A stretch of 61,373 nt of DNA from a virus: positions 1 through 61,373 of IMG/VR virus record IMGVR_UViG_3300019776_000299, one strand, 5' to 3'. The position numbers were made by a program, and so were the translations under genes. Each line of letters opens with the position of its first letter. Position 1 is the first letter of the stretch. Below the pieces are notes generated by a model. It was not told the origin of the DNA. It saw nothing but the letters and a program-made list of their open reading frames with translations, and ran no database searches. Positions 45,301 through 52,269 of the stretch are shown here, in pieces.

Positions 45301-45683
45301 TTGGCTACCTTCTGCCAATCTACATCATCAGCCATTTCCACCTCAGCCCATACTTGGCTAGACGGGCGAGTGTCCGGGGGGAGCTTTGGATCACCGTGAG
45401 AACGGGCACCAATATGTGTGGCGACAGGCAAGTCACCCGCGTGCCATCCCGGCCTGTAGGCAAGCTCACCAAGCTTTGACTTTACTTTGCCGCTTGCAGA
45501 CTGCTCTCCAGCCTTGGCCTTGAGCCATTCGCCAAGCGCAACTTCTTCATTTGCGTCAACGAATAAAGGGTACAGCTTTCCATCTTTCTGGCGGAATAAC
45601 TTGTAAGCCTTCACTGTCTTCTGCGGGTCGCTGCCAGCGACGAGCTTCAACGCCTGCCCTACAACGTCCTTTTTGCCAGCCAT
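39333..45683 (-). CDS. Giant polyvalent protein with ADP-ribosyltransferase-like and other domains
   Basis: A 2116-residue chain of at least four domains. Residues 20-195 are a domain of phage polyproteins (RPGWHAGDLPVATHIG). Residues 290-565 form an ADP-ribosyltransferase-like domain (AYHGSPRNISQF, GGHQYFTTSPVDASENYA, HYIVFDPKNIRSRFGAFDP). Residues 640-865 hold FRIVHDLYGHYG and TSETRGQNSWLNYGP, with an HD...GH metal-like pattern. Residues 900-1250 are another polyprotein domain. Residues 1440-2080 carry NVDETQSDWAQAGRK and TPGEAQAERFNL. Domain borders carry repeated glycine-hinge/helix tags. Such polyvalent proteins are thought to be injected with phage DNA to act on host defences. That role is inferred here. 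Confidence 0.75.
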   Translation of the reverse strand: MAGKKDVVGQALKLVAGSDPQKTVKAYKLFRQKDGKLYPLFVDANEEVALGEWLKAKAGEQSASGKVKSKLGELAYRPGWHAGDLPVATHIGARSHGDPKLPPDTRPSSQVWAEVEMADDVDWQKVANERARITKKGTPDPKTAHITDQVPFGGHYRYKTNPNMTGNWLIGGDMRVNRLLTDDEVKAINEAAGVSDLPRREGYAGKGRVVGDVVEQALKLTSGAGEEAAPAMRYGVDEIPSHLKPGFKVDVAPGADAETRSLVEYLNQRDPNLAFDPQSLEERRQDLGVNVPAYHGSPRNISQFSNRYSNPEGYWGGHQYFTTSPVDASENYATAAGPDLTMRLEREAENILDNFHPNDVLDWHRDKYGTEFTGNPMDPKIVKQFSDDLARQNLGITNEGAVYPVNLRMKNPVVIDSPNQTFWPYDVQYDEDGDIISEGGPAADLVEKTRQALYDYGTRDSEVDRVSAALYDEISNNGGIDAKTYRKVVGENVFDLMDDNGNMVSPGHVMADVFQSLGYDSIDMATDVFAGGLGRVGMPGTGGSTRHYIVFDPKNIRSRFGAFDPFKASSKRISDADGGRVEKADGGGFLRRATIGLLGPSERKGLSALTPPGSGYKGVPGKPSSVKLPFVGEAEAKPIPQIMDAATEYLKKRGVIGSHEMEQYPSLDEEFAMRVAEAYDRMKHAPDDPAVRRSYDAMAQETIDQLKAAEDAGIAFTAIRGKDPYAASPSLGYADIAERGSLSFFPTDAGFGSSIEFDPSQNPLLKRIGRVGDLDNATVNDAFRIVHDLYGHYGPGNPFFRAPGEERAYLLHRRMYSPEALPAMTSETRGQNSWLNYGPHGPSNRNAASEDTVFADQKTGVMEPFTYLEKAGGGAVREGYAGKGFVSDKNVEAALKYLQREFGNLPPAPVDKVFRSEGSDLVRKSRNFERGVPALGNERYGVPLTEMQAEYDEVRPLIDYLKKRPHDLVKENAVIYPAVGDLSAAGKRLAKVGANRLANPTDLHGGFEFARDRFGQGDAPAAWASREDAANTMAERLAERTKEGEVPYLTSVSMGPEAVDSTHMMADTIIKMIPNSKIARADIAKFDAEMKKTYPDWPGIAKTDKALAFMNARGRPGSHLSDFVKKMDKKEYRAAGFPDAGEVRFAVSEPRLIGLPLGSSGFSFMKVEPTLETMTAGPQHGTYSNKIKSPEGYSGGFQNITPSRLMFPQWFEKLHPNAKVDPSKAQWSMITQFPKQKATNEWADNIEKYWEENPMPWGYADGGAVDDDIVDAVRLAKDVGGGTAPVMMEDAKGNKYDAQGNLIPPTAPGPNPARTDAPQAVAQRAVSNPATYDALMEYYAVPDRDIADYEATKAAVAAQPRETQQMTHVGAKPRREVTVDMPLFGGEYSMGTAPYDVAPGMSGMAQTAYDLKTVPFYLNPFTAPVAAGMDVAEGVATNDPLTASLAIGFGPGGKYAKAAGIGAANYFLDPAEAEAGPARWFSKAMEAAQALPMEKMTGQQALAMLRKSVSPEELRWTGAEAFLPQQKQITKQDLVDYLTKNRVQTQNVVLGGNKPTRLADVKVEDVPAEIRQKYEPKINELMEKKTRANLAARGIKQSLGGDPTNPLHLKDQTYLSLLQDGIDYNGEIIDLHEAMKQEYVDSIGGLSTPTKYQDYSTPGGQDYRETLIRLGSSQRPNVVQKDRMWHIVGPDGETLRNQSGGPYTYYSQADAERAAKSLHREGGKFRSGHWDEPDVISHVRSQILDVTPEGANRPYKAFNVDETQSDWAQAGRKSGVKDLSKNWRKEYDNAVKANTNEWVEQKAKAAFDAAPHYYDNDFEKARSYALTVARQKGANKIADELGRGEEYRSLFEAMNKEQYMVEAAPYISSTQGWTDLSIKKSLDQALDAGADYFTFTPGEAQAERFNLQKHISKVQYNPDDGSLLAYDPNGKMVVNESISDPSDLDEYIGKELADKMRLEEESRRSAIEEYEIVKDPETGEWGVYLYGEPSGETFPSKGHAKDYLNEMLANEFASSPLELSGLDLKTGGEGMIDYYNNIYKKRVEKVVKDATGQKVQWEVIPVQTADGPREQLGFRLTDDFQRARFSDFKKGGRVTGSTKYADSDTVGRALALTSEV

Positions 45684-45689
45684 TTACTC

Positions 45690-48059
45690 TTACCCCGCAA
45701 GACCCGGATTAGGCTTCTTCTTACCCGGCTTCTTGGGCGCGGGTTCAGGCTTCAGTGCCGCTTGGGTCTGCATTTTCTGCATATCAAGCTCATGCATTTC
45801 CTTGTCGTGATCCATCTTCAGCGCATCACGCTGCAAGTTGACCATGGCAAGCTTTTCACGGCTATCACGCTCCTCAGCGCGGTTCTGGCCGTCGAGCGTA
45901 ATGTCCTTATGGTCGATATCAAGCTGCTTGCGCTTAAGCTCAAGATCAGCGGCATCATTCTGGGCGCTCATCATAGCCGCCTGAGCATTCAGCATGTCAG
46001 CCGGGTTCTGCGGCTGCCCCTGCGGGCCCGCGCCAATCTCAGCAGCGGTCTTTGCCGCCTGAGCCTCCTTCAGCTTGGCGTCTGACTGGGCAGTCAGGCT
46101 TTCATTGGCGATCTTGGCCTTCTTCTCCTCCAGTTCAGCCATGGACTTCATGGCCTCAGGCGAGATGGAGCCGTCCTGCTTCTTTACAAACTCATCCGGG
46201 TTATAACCAATCGTGCGGATGGCCTGACGGTTGACCGCGTTCAGGTCGAACATATCGGGGGCCTGAGACGCCAACTGGATCAGCGCCACCGTTTTCATCA
46301 TGCGCTGGGTCTGGCTGGCGGTATTAGGATCGGCCTGCGGGATTAAATAGTAGTTGGATATGGCCTGCTCAAACGTCTTCTGGTCCCACGGGTAAGCGGG
46401 CTTCTTGTTGCGCTGCCAAAAGCTCTCCGGGTTCTCGCGGAAGCACTCCACCAGAAGCTGGAACTCATCAGCCTGAGCGGCGTGCAGGCGTTTGTGGACG
46501 CTGTTCATGACCTTGGTGGCCTGATCAATGATGGCCAGTGTGGTGCCCACAGGGGCGTCCTGACGGCCTTCGCCAACAGCCATCTCAGCGGTGCCGCCAA
46601 CGCGCTGGCCGTACTCAGCGATGTTCTGGGCAAGCTGGAACAGGGCGGGGCTGGGTTCCTTGTAGGGCAGCGGCATGATGGCATCGCTGATCTTCATGCC
46701 GTTGGTCTTGACCATGGCAGAGCCGCCCGGGGGAACGCGGAAGATGTTGGTGTTCTGGCGTGCGCCCTGATCGGCCATGAGGAAGCCGGGGAAGCTGGCG
46801 AACATGCCCGCGTCGAGAAGCTCACGCCATGCAGCCGTCACAGCATTTGTCGTGTTGCCCAGAATGTGAAGCAGGCCAATATCGTAAAAGCCAAGACCCG
46901 GGACAAACGGGTACTTGACGAACACACGCTTGGCCGTGGGCAGATCGTCATCTTCGCGATAGTTGCGAACGATGCTCAGGATTTGGCGGCTGCTCAAATC
47001 AATCGTGACACGATACGGGACCTCAAGGCCGGAAGGCTTGCCCTTCCATTTGTGTTCAAAGCCTTTGATGTCCAGTTCGCAGTAGCACTCATAAATCTCA
47101 CGGTCACGGTCTTCATGGTTCATGACCGTGTTGGACACGCCCTGCTGAGCGTTCTTTTCTTCCTTGGCGGCGTCCAGCTTGACTTCCTGCGGCTCAGCCA
47201 GAGGAATGTCCCGATACGCGCCAATGATCTGCATACGCTTGACCACACTAGGGCGCATCATGATGCGATGCGTGATGCGCTTGGCACTCTGCAAGTCAGT
47301 TGCGTTGTTATTAACAATCAGGTCTTCAGCGTCGATGCTTTCGCTAACCGGGCGATTACGGAGCGGGCAGAAATAGACCTTTTTGAAGCCATTTCCGCCA
47401 AAACCAACCATGAAAAGCATACGGTCTGTGTCAGGGTAGTATTCAGTCGCTACCGTTGTCAGGTAGTGGTTCATGTCCTTCTCAAGGGCGTTGGCAAGCT
47501 CATCCAGTTCGTCGCTGGAGTTATTGCTGTCATCCCTGATCTTGACGGGACCGTCAGTGGGCAGAAGTTCAGAGCGCGCGTTAGCCTGAAAACGCAATAC
47601 AGCTTCAAGCAGAAGCGGGTGGCGAACTTTGCTCATGCCTTCAACGGGTGCGCCATCGCTAGTGCCCTGCACGCCGGGAAGTTCGATCTTCAGGCCAAGC
47701 AGCTTCAGGCCCTGCGCGCGATCCTCCACCCAATCGCTGCGGGTCTGGATGTCGGCGTCAATGCCGCGCAGAAGCTCCTCGCCAATGCGCGACATTTCAA
47801 GCTCATCAATCTCTTCGGCTAGGTTGTCGTACCACCCTCTGGGCTCGTTGGAGGCGTCTGCACGACTGATTGGTCCTCCGTCAATACTGACGGTGATGTC
47901 GCCGTTCTCATGTTCGATACGCAGGACATTCCCTGCTTCGTCCAGTTGTTCGTTAGAACCGCCTTCGTCCGCGTCAACAACGACAATATCATTCAGGTCA
48001 AACTCCTCTTCACTGGGCGGCACAAGACGCAAATTAGGGTTAAGGCCCGGTACAGCCAT
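45690..48059 (-). CDS. Portal protein
   Basis: A 789-residue portal of the large podovirus (P22-like) type. Recognisable blocks are RHPLLLEAVLRFQANARSEL, KDMNHYLTTVATEYYPDTD, FGGNGFKKVYFCPLRNRPVS, FVKYPFVPGLGFYDIGLLHI and EGRQDAPVGTTLAIIDQATK. The C-terminal ~150 residues are a charged coiled coil (barrel region) with a Lys/Pro-rich end. Twelve copies form the ring at one capsid vertex through which DNA is pumped. It lies between terminase and the polyvalent protein. Confidence 0.9.
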   Translation of the reverse strand: MAVPGLNPNLRLVPPSEEEFDLNDIVVVDADEGGSNEQLDEAGNVLRIEHENGDITVSIDGGPISRADASNEPRGWYDNLAEEIDELEMSRIGEELLRGIDADIQTRSDWVEDRAQGLKLLGLKIELPGVQGTSDGAPVEGMSKVRHPLLLEAVLRFQANARSELLPTDGPVKIRDDSNNSSDELDELANALEKDMNHYLTTVATEYYPDTDRMLFMVGFGGNGFKKVYFCPLRNRPVSESIDAEDLIVNNNATDLQSAKRITHRIMMRPSVVKRMQIIGAYRDIPLAEPQEVKLDAAKEEKNAQQGVSNTVMNHEDRDREIYECYCELDIKGFEHKWKGKPSGLEVPYRVTIDLSSRQILSIVRNYREDDDLPTAKRVFVKYPFVPGLGFYDIGLLHILGNTTNAVTAAWRELLDAGMFASFPGFLMADQGARQNTNIFRVPPGGSAMVKTNGMKISDAIMPLPYKEPSPALFQLAQNIAEYGQRVGGTAEMAVGEGRQDAPVGTTLAIIDQATKVMNSVHKRLHAAQADEFQLLVECFRENPESFWQRNKKPAYPWDQKTFEQAISNYYLIPQADPNTASQTQRMMKTVALIQLASQAPDMFDLNAVNRQAIRTIGYNPDEFVKKQDGSISPEAMKSMAELEEKKAKIANESLTAQSDAKLKEAQAAKTAAEIGAGPQGQPQNPADMLNAQAAMMSAQNDAADLELKRKQLDIDHKDITLDGQNRAEERDSREKLAMVNLQRDALKMDHDKEMHELDMQKMQTQAALKPEPAPKKPGKKKPNPGLAG

Positions 48060-48250
48060 TAGTTTGTCCTCTTGTTTGCGGCCACAAGGCTATCAAAGCC
48101 TTCCACGCGGCGTATTGCTTCCATAGCCGCATCTGTATCACTTTTTGCAGGAATGCTGAACACAAATGGCGTTTCAATGCCCTCAGCGCGGGCTTCCACT
48201 TTGTAAACGCCACTTTCGTGACCAAGGATGAAAGCCTGCACACGGAGCAT
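48059..48250 (-). CDS. Small protein between terminase and portal
   Basis: A 63-residue protein, VQAFILGHESGVYKVEARAE..., with a beta-rich first half and a helical second half (DTDAAMEAIRRVEGFDSLV). Its stop overlaps the portal start by one base and it starts 11 bases after the terminase stop. A packaging or portal-assembly role is suggested only by position. Confidence 0.65.
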   Translation of the reverse strand: MLRVQAFILGHESGVYKVEARAEGIETPFVFSIPAKSDTDAAMEAIRRVEGFDSLVAANKRTN

Positions 48251-48261
48251 GTAAATGGCCT

Positions 48262-49857
48262 TTACACGGGGTATAAGGGTTTATCGTCCGAATTGCCCTT
48301 AAATGCAAGGCTGTCCGCAAGCTCTGCCGTGCGCTCAGAGCCACGCATCAACATTCCAGTCGTGCGGAAGTAACGAAGAGCCTGTGTGACCGTGTCAACC
48401 AAGTCATCGTGCTTGCCCTTCGGGAAGCTGCCGCACTCCGTAACAACCATGTCGGCCCAAGAAAATGCCATGGGCGCATACACCAGACCATCCGCAAGAA
48501 GGTGCTGCACGCTGTAGGCCCGGGCGACCTTATCCTGCCCCTTAGGGTCCACAAGCTGGACGCCCCAGTCTTCGTAGCCGTAGACCCGCCTAAGCTCCTG
48601 TGCCACGCTCACACCAGCGGCCTTGTTTTCTATTAACATATGATCGACCTTGAACCGCCTGCACGTAGAGGCAACCTTCTCCACAAGCTCATGCAGTTCC
48701 AGCTTGGCACGCCATGCATTCATCAGCATCAGGCGTGGCACCTCATGGTCATCTTCAAAGATACCCCACACGGTCATAGCGGAGTAATCGTTCTCTTCCT
48801 TGGTCGTGTAAGCCGTGTCGATAGACGCCACAACGAAGCTGACTTGCGGGTAGTTCTCGCTCTCCCAGTCCTGCCACCAGTCACGCTTCAGGATGCCGCC
48901 GCCCTTGGGCTCCGGGCGCTGCTGTAGCTGGCCAGCCGCGCCGAAGGGGCCTAACTGGCGCTCCAGACGCGATACTGACTTTTCGTCGTACCTCTCCGGG
49001 GTCAGTAGCTCCCCGTCCTCTGTGCGCGGATCAGACCACCCAATGGCGTTTGGATACAGCACCGCCGCGCGCTCAGGCTCATAGCGCATGGGCAGCATAA
49101 GATGCACCCAGTCCGCGCCAGCGTCCGTGGACAGAATGTGCCCCGTCAGGTCTTCCTCATGCAATCTCTGCATGACTAGAATAATTGCACCAGTTCTAGG
49201 GTTGTTAAGGCGTGTGCTGAGGGAGTTGTCGAACCACTCCAGCGTACTGGTGCGCACGGCCTCGCTTTCGGCCTCCACGGCGTTGTGCGGATCGTCAATG
49301 ATGATGATGCCGCCGCCTTCGCCCGTCAGCGTACCGCCGACTGATGTGGCCAGCCTGTAGCCACCCTGCGCGTTGTCGAACCTGATCTTGGTGTTCTGGT
49401 CGCTGGTGATCTTGACGCGCTCACCCCAATACTTCTGATACCATGGGCTTTCGACCAAGCGGCGGGTCTTGACGCTGTCGCGGATGGAGAGGTTTTGCGC
49501 GTAGGATGCGTGGAGGAACTGCACGCCCGGGCCTGACGTGTCGCTGATATCGCGCTGGGACCACACCCACGGGTCAAACGCCACCAGCATGGATGACTTG
49601 GACGTGCGCGGCGGCTGATTGATGATCAGGCGTGTAATCTCCCCATCGCACACGGCCTGTAAATGCTCAGCAATCGCGCCAAGGTGCCAGCTATCAATGA
49701 ACGGATTAGGATCAATGTAGCGCCAGCCTGCCTTCATGAACTCATACAGGCTTTCCTCATACACCTCAGCCTCAAACTCACGCATAGTGGCCGCCGCGTC
49801 TACGGGGCGCGTAGGGTCAACGTTAAGCCCAGCGAACATCTTAGGGTCAAGCAACAT
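48262..49857 (-). CDS. terL: Terminase large subunit
   Basis: A 531-residue packaging motor. ATPase domain: adenine/Walker A region IINQPPRTSKSSM (79-90), Walker B IIIIDDP (about 184-190), and the coupling motif region LVMQRLHEEDLTGHIL. Nuclease domain: VVASIDTAYTTKEE, MLIENKAAG and GKHDDLVDTVTQALRYF supply the acidic metal ligands of an RNase H-like fold. It cuts concatemers and drives DNA through the portal. It abuts the HTH gene upstream with no gap. Confidence 0.95.
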   Translation of the reverse strand: MLLDPKMFAGLNVDPTRPVDAAATMREFEAEVYEESLYEFMKAGWRYIDPNPFIDSWHLGAIAEHLQAVCDGEITRLIINQPPRTSKSSMLVAFDPWVWSQRDISDTSGPGVQFLHASYAQNLSIRDSVKTRRLVESPWYQKYWGERVKITSDQNTKIRFDNAQGGYRLATSVGGTLTGEGGGIIIIDDPHNAVEAESEAVRTSTLEWFDNSLSTRLNNPRTGAIILVMQRLHEEDLTGHILSTDAGADWVHLMLPMRYEPERAAVLYPNAIGWSDPRTEDGELLTPERYDEKSVSRLERQLGPFGAAGQLQQRPEPKGGGILKRDWWQDWESENYPQVSFVVASIDTAYTTKEENDYSAMTVWGIFEDDHEVPRLMLMNAWRAKLELHELVEKVASTCRRFKVDHMLIENKAAGVSVAQELRRVYGYEDWGVQLVDPKGQDKVARAYSVQHLLADGLVYAPMAFSWADMVVTECGSFPKGKHDDLVDTVTQALRYFRTTGMLMRGSERTAELADSLAFKGNSDDKPLYPV

Positions 49858-50139
49858 TTACTTTCTCTTCCCCGCCAAAACTTCAGAAACCCGCCCCTGA
49901 TTGACCCCGAAACTGGACGCTATTTCCGACAAATGCAAATTGGGGTTTTTAAGAGCCATTTCGCGGATGCGGCGAGAAACATCTGGCGTCACGTTGCGCG
50001 ATTTAACAGGCGCTTTTCTGACATATTTTTGGCGGGTCATATATTTTGAAACAACATGACGGATGCGCCCCGCAGTGTCAGCGTCCGCCATTCTTGCAAT
50101 CATCAGCAATTGCCTTCTTGCTTCAGGTATATCGCTCAT
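49858..50139 (-). CDS. Basic helix-turn-helix protein next to terL
   Basis: The start at 50139 has a CAGGGG site, giving 93 residues. The first half is basic and helical. Residues 60-93 are a helix-turn-helix (LHLSEIASSFGVNQGRVSEVL). Its position immediately before terL is where a small terminase often lies, but a better small-terminase match is at 55083-55655. It may be an accessory packaging or regulatory DNA-binding protein. Confidence 0.6.
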   Translation of the reverse strand: MSDIPEARRQLLMIARMADADTAGRIRHVVSKYMTRQKYVRKAPVKSRNVTPDVSRRIREMALKNPNLHLSEIASSFGVNQGRVSEVLAGKRK

Positions 50140-50188
50140 TAAAACCCCTGCTTTGCCCCAGAACAAACCCGCAGAACGCAATATCTGC

Positions 50189-50494
50189 CTACGGCCTAAA
50201 CCTATCATCATTCCCAATTGAACGCTTTTTATAGCTCAACAAGAACAATATGCAGCATCCGGCGTGGGCAAGATGAGAGTAGCCAGTTTCCGGGTCCAAG
50301 TTTTCCCCACGCCACCAAGCCCACATATGGCGCATAAGCGCAGAGAACGGGCGCGACCAATCCATGCCTTTCTCCCAATTGCGGGGCGAGTATTTCCGCT
50401 GCCCGTAGTCAAGGACGCGCAATATCTCCTCAATCGCGTCAGACGGGAGCAGATGATACGGAAGCTTGCCCTGATCGTCTTTACGCCCCTCCAT
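50189..50494 (-). CDS. dATP/dGTP diphosphohydrolase-like protein (MazZ/DUF5664 type)
   Basis: A 101-residue protein matching the phage dATP/dGTP diphosphohydrolase N-terminal family of the all-alpha MazG group: KDDQGKLPYHLLPSDAIEEI, then YGQRKYSPRNWEKGMDWSR, ALMRHMWAWWRGENLDPETG and SHLAHAGCCILFLL. The metal site would use Glu/His residues of these helices. Such enzymes hydrolyse purine dNTPs to monophosphates. In Z-genome phages they act with PurZ, but no PurZ gene is seen here, so a nucleotide-pool role is more likely. Confidence 0.75.
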   Translation of the reverse strand: MEGRKDDQGKLPYHLLPSDAIEEILRVLDYGQRKYSPRNWEKGMDWSRPFSALMRHMWAWWRGENLDPETGYSHLAHAGCCILFLLSYKKRSIGNDDRFRP

Positions 50495-50726
50495 GGTCGC
50501 TCCCGCGCTTAATGGTCAACTCCATGCCAAGCACGGAGAAACAAGCAGCCAAATTGTGGACCTGAGGCACGCTGCGGCGCTTCCAATCATTAATCGTGTT
50601 TTTGTTAATTCCAGAACGCTTGGACATATCTAATATGCCTAATTGCTGATGGTTCATTTCCTCAAATAGCCGCCGCACCAGCGGGTGCGCGTGGGCCGGG
50701 ACCGTCAAGCGGCGGAAGCGTCTCAT
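50481..50726 (-). CDS. XRE-type transcription regulator
   Basis: An 81-residue protein. Residues 13-70 are a helix-turn-helix of the XRE/Cro group: LVRRLFEEMNHQQLGILDMS, then KRSGINKNTINDWKRRSVPQ, then LAACFSVLGMELTI. It overlaps both neighbours by 4-14 bases within the accessory late operon. It is a candidate regulator, with unknown target sites. Confidence 0.75.
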   Translation of the reverse strand: MRRFRRLTVPAHAHPLVRRLFEEMNHQQLGILDMSKRSGINKNTINDWKRRSVPQVHNLAACFSVLGMELTIKRGSDHGGA

Positions 50727-50971
50727 TCGGGAATAAGGTCGCGGATGGCGGCGGCAATCTTGCGTGGGTCTACTAACGGGTGGCCTTTTGTGACGGTAAT
50801 GTTGCCGTCATCAAACAAATCGCGGCGCGTTTCAACAGTGCGGTGATACCCCTCCGCCACCCGTGCCGCCTCCTCCAGCGCCACGTCCACAATGTGGTTG
50901 ATGCACGTCCCCGATCTAACCATCGTCTTGATCCGCTCGTTCAGCGCGGCACGGCGTTCAGCGGGGGTCAT
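50723..50971 (-). CDS. Small accessory protein
   Basis: The ATG at 50971 follows GGAGGACGTAGC. The 82-residue product begins MTPAERRAALNERIKTMV, contains a helix HIVDVALEEAARVAEGY, and ends with DPRKIAAAIRDLIPE. It is helical and charged, of unknown function. It overlaps neighbours by ATGA-type junctions. Confidence 0.65.
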   Translation of the reverse strand: MTPAERRAALNERIKTMVRSGTCINHIVDVALEEAARVAEGYHRTVETRRDLFDDGNITVTKGHPLVDPRKIAAAIRDLIPE

Positions 50972-51438
50972 GCTACGTCCTCCAATTCTTTCCACGCGCC
51001 GAAACCCCAGCGATGCTTGAGGCCAAGGGGGTGTTTGTCATCGCGCGGGCGCGATTTGACAGACCACGACTTTCCCGGTGTTTCGCCCATGTAATGCCAG
51101 CCAGATGCACGCAAACTGGCCCCGCCTTCTTCTGGCAAAGTGTATGTAATGCCGCGCCTATAGCCCTTATCCAAGGCAACTCGGCGCACTGCTGCATAAA
51201 GCATGGAACAGGCGTTAAAAGCGCCGTCCGTGCAAAGGCGCGTCACCTCTATGGTATAGCCATCGTCAATCTTCCGTGCGACAGGCCGCCCAACAATCGC
51301 AACGCCGCGCAATACGCCCTCATCGTCGCACACGCCATGCCACCACAAAGCGCCTACCGGGACATTGTGGTGCCTGTGGTGCTTGCGGATGAAATCAAAT
51401 GCTTCTGCCTGTGTTACCGGACGAAGTTCAAGCGTCAT
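50968..51438 (-). CDS. XF1762-family protein, GNAT-like
   Basis: A 156-residue protein of a phage/prophage family: FIRKHHRHHNVPVGALWWHG, VAIVGRPVARKIDDG, YTIEVTRLCTDGAFNACSML, YRRGITYTLPEEGGASLRAS and GWHYMGETPGKSWS. The strand-helix-strand order with RLCTDG and a C-terminal GW resembles the acyltransferase fold assigned to phage Mu Mom. A DNA-modification or acylation role is a possibility only. Confidence 0.7.
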   Translation of the reverse strand: MTLELRPVTQAEAFDFIRKHHRHHNVPVGALWWHGVCDDEGVLRGVAIVGRPVARKIDDGYTIEVTRLCTDGAFNACSMLYAAVRRVALDKGYRRGITYTLPEEGGASLRASGWHYMGETPGKSWSVKSRPRDDKHPLGLKHRWGFGAWKELEDVA

Positions 51439-51583
51439 GCGTCACCATCTTCAACCATTTCCTCATCCGCCTCGCATAGCTGCGCTTTGCCTTCTTGCGC
51501 TCTCCGGGCCGGAACTTCATCAGTTTGCGCCAGCCCGTCAGCGCGTCATGCTCGTCGCCGCCTTTGAGCGGTATCTTGATCAT
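51428..51583 (-). CDS. 51-residue basic protein (MIKIPLKGGDEHDAL family)
   Basis: A short gene overlapping its neighbours by 11 and 4 bases. The product starts MIKIPLKGGDEHDALTGWR, continues with KFRPGERKKAKRSYARR and is very basic. This small family is widespread in phages and prophages, with unknown function. Its arginine/lysine content suggests nucleic-acid contact. Confidence 0.75.
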   Translation of the reverse strand: MIKIPLKGGDEHDALTGWRKLMKFRPGERKKAKRSYARRMRKWLKMVTHDA

Positions 51584-51834
51584 GCGTCACCTACATCTTC
51601 GATGCTATCCTTCTGCGGCAAGGGGAGGATGAGCATGAGGCGTGACTGAACAAAGGTCGGGCGGCATTCCATCCCCGGCCACGCATTGAGAGCGGCGGCG
51701 ATGGCTGCGCGGGCTTCTCCACGCATCACATCGTGGGCGTATGGAATGTCACCCCAATTCAACTTGGCGTCATCGGCAAGCGCCCGCGCAGCCGCCTTCA
51801 CCACTTCATCCGGTATCTGCTCGGCGCGGATCAT
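51580..51834 (-). CDS. Tandem paralogue 1 of the AAARAL/ILPLPQ accessory family
   Basis: An 84-residue protein: PDEVVKAAARALADDAKLN, AAIAAALNAWPGM and a C-terminal tail LILPLPQKDSIEDVGDA. The family is common in phages and prophages and of unknown function. Its end is nearly identical in DNA and protein to the end of the next gene, showing recent duplication. Confidence 0.75.
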   Translation of the reverse strand: MIRAEQIPDEVVKAAARALADDAKLNWGDIPYAHDVMRGEARAAIAAALNAWPGMECRPTFVQSRLMLILPLPQKDSIEDVGDA

Positions 51835-52040
51835 GCGTCACCTACATCTTTGATGTTATCTTTCTGCGGCAGGGGGAGGACAAGGCAATTCGGAAATAGG
51901 TCCTTCACGCTCTTCGCTGAAATAGCATCCGGCCACGCATTGAGGGCGGCGGCGAGGGCATCATTCAGCGTCATGCCAGCGTTCATTGCTTTCCACGCAG
52001 CGTACATCGCATATGGCGGTATCATGTCAGGCTTGATCAT
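51831..52040 (-). CDS. Tandem paralogue 2 of the AAARAL/ILPLPQ accessory family
   Basis: A start at 52040 gives 69 residues: MIKPDMIPPYAMYAAWKAMN, then TLNDALAAALNAWPDAI and the tail LVLPLPQKDNIKDVGDA. Compared with paralogue 1 it has lost the first AAARAL helix and keeps the central and C-terminal parts. ATGA and 14-base overlaps with neighbours keep it in the same unit. Confidence 0.7.
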   Translation of the reverse strand: MIKPDMIPPYAMYAAWKAMNAGMTLNDALAAALNAWPDAISAKSVKDLFPNCLVLPLPQKDNIKDVGDA

Positions 52041-52269
52041 TGGTGTTCTCCGTAGGCAGGGGGAGGATGATGCCGGGGCCACGGCTATGCCACTCAACCA
52101 ACATCCTCGGCCACGCAGCGATCCCTGCGCGGAGGGCGGCGGTGGCGTGCGCCTTCCAATAGGTGCAGCCGCACTCGTCAGGCATACATTTGCACGGGCC
52201 GTTTTCCGTCTCACAAATAGCCCTCGCAGCCGCCTCCACCGCCTCAGGCGGGATGGTGATGTCAGTCAT
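52027..52269 (-). CDS. Tandem paralogue 3 of the AAARAL/ILPLPQ accessory family
   Basis: A start at 52269 gives 80 residues beginning MTDITIPPEAVEAAARAICE, the fullest family member. A Cys-rich insert (CKCMPDECGC) could bind metal, followed by ATAALRAGIAAWPRM and the tail ILPLPTENTND. Its first codons and upstream bases are repeated at 52385-52407 ahead of a truncated copy. Confidence 0.7.
   Translation of the reverse strand: MTDITIPPEAVEAAARAICETENGPCKCMPDECGCTYWKAHATAALRAGIAAWPRMLVEWHSRGPGIILPLPTENTNDQA

Noticed and set aside
46482-47822. A 446-codon open frame on the plus strand
   Set aside because: It is antisense to the portal gene and is explained by the high GC third-position bias of that gene.
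50189-50494. A Z-genome (2-aminoadenine) phage
   Set aside because: Only a MazZ-like gene is present. No PurZ-like adenylosuccinate synthetase or DatZ phosphohydrolase was found.
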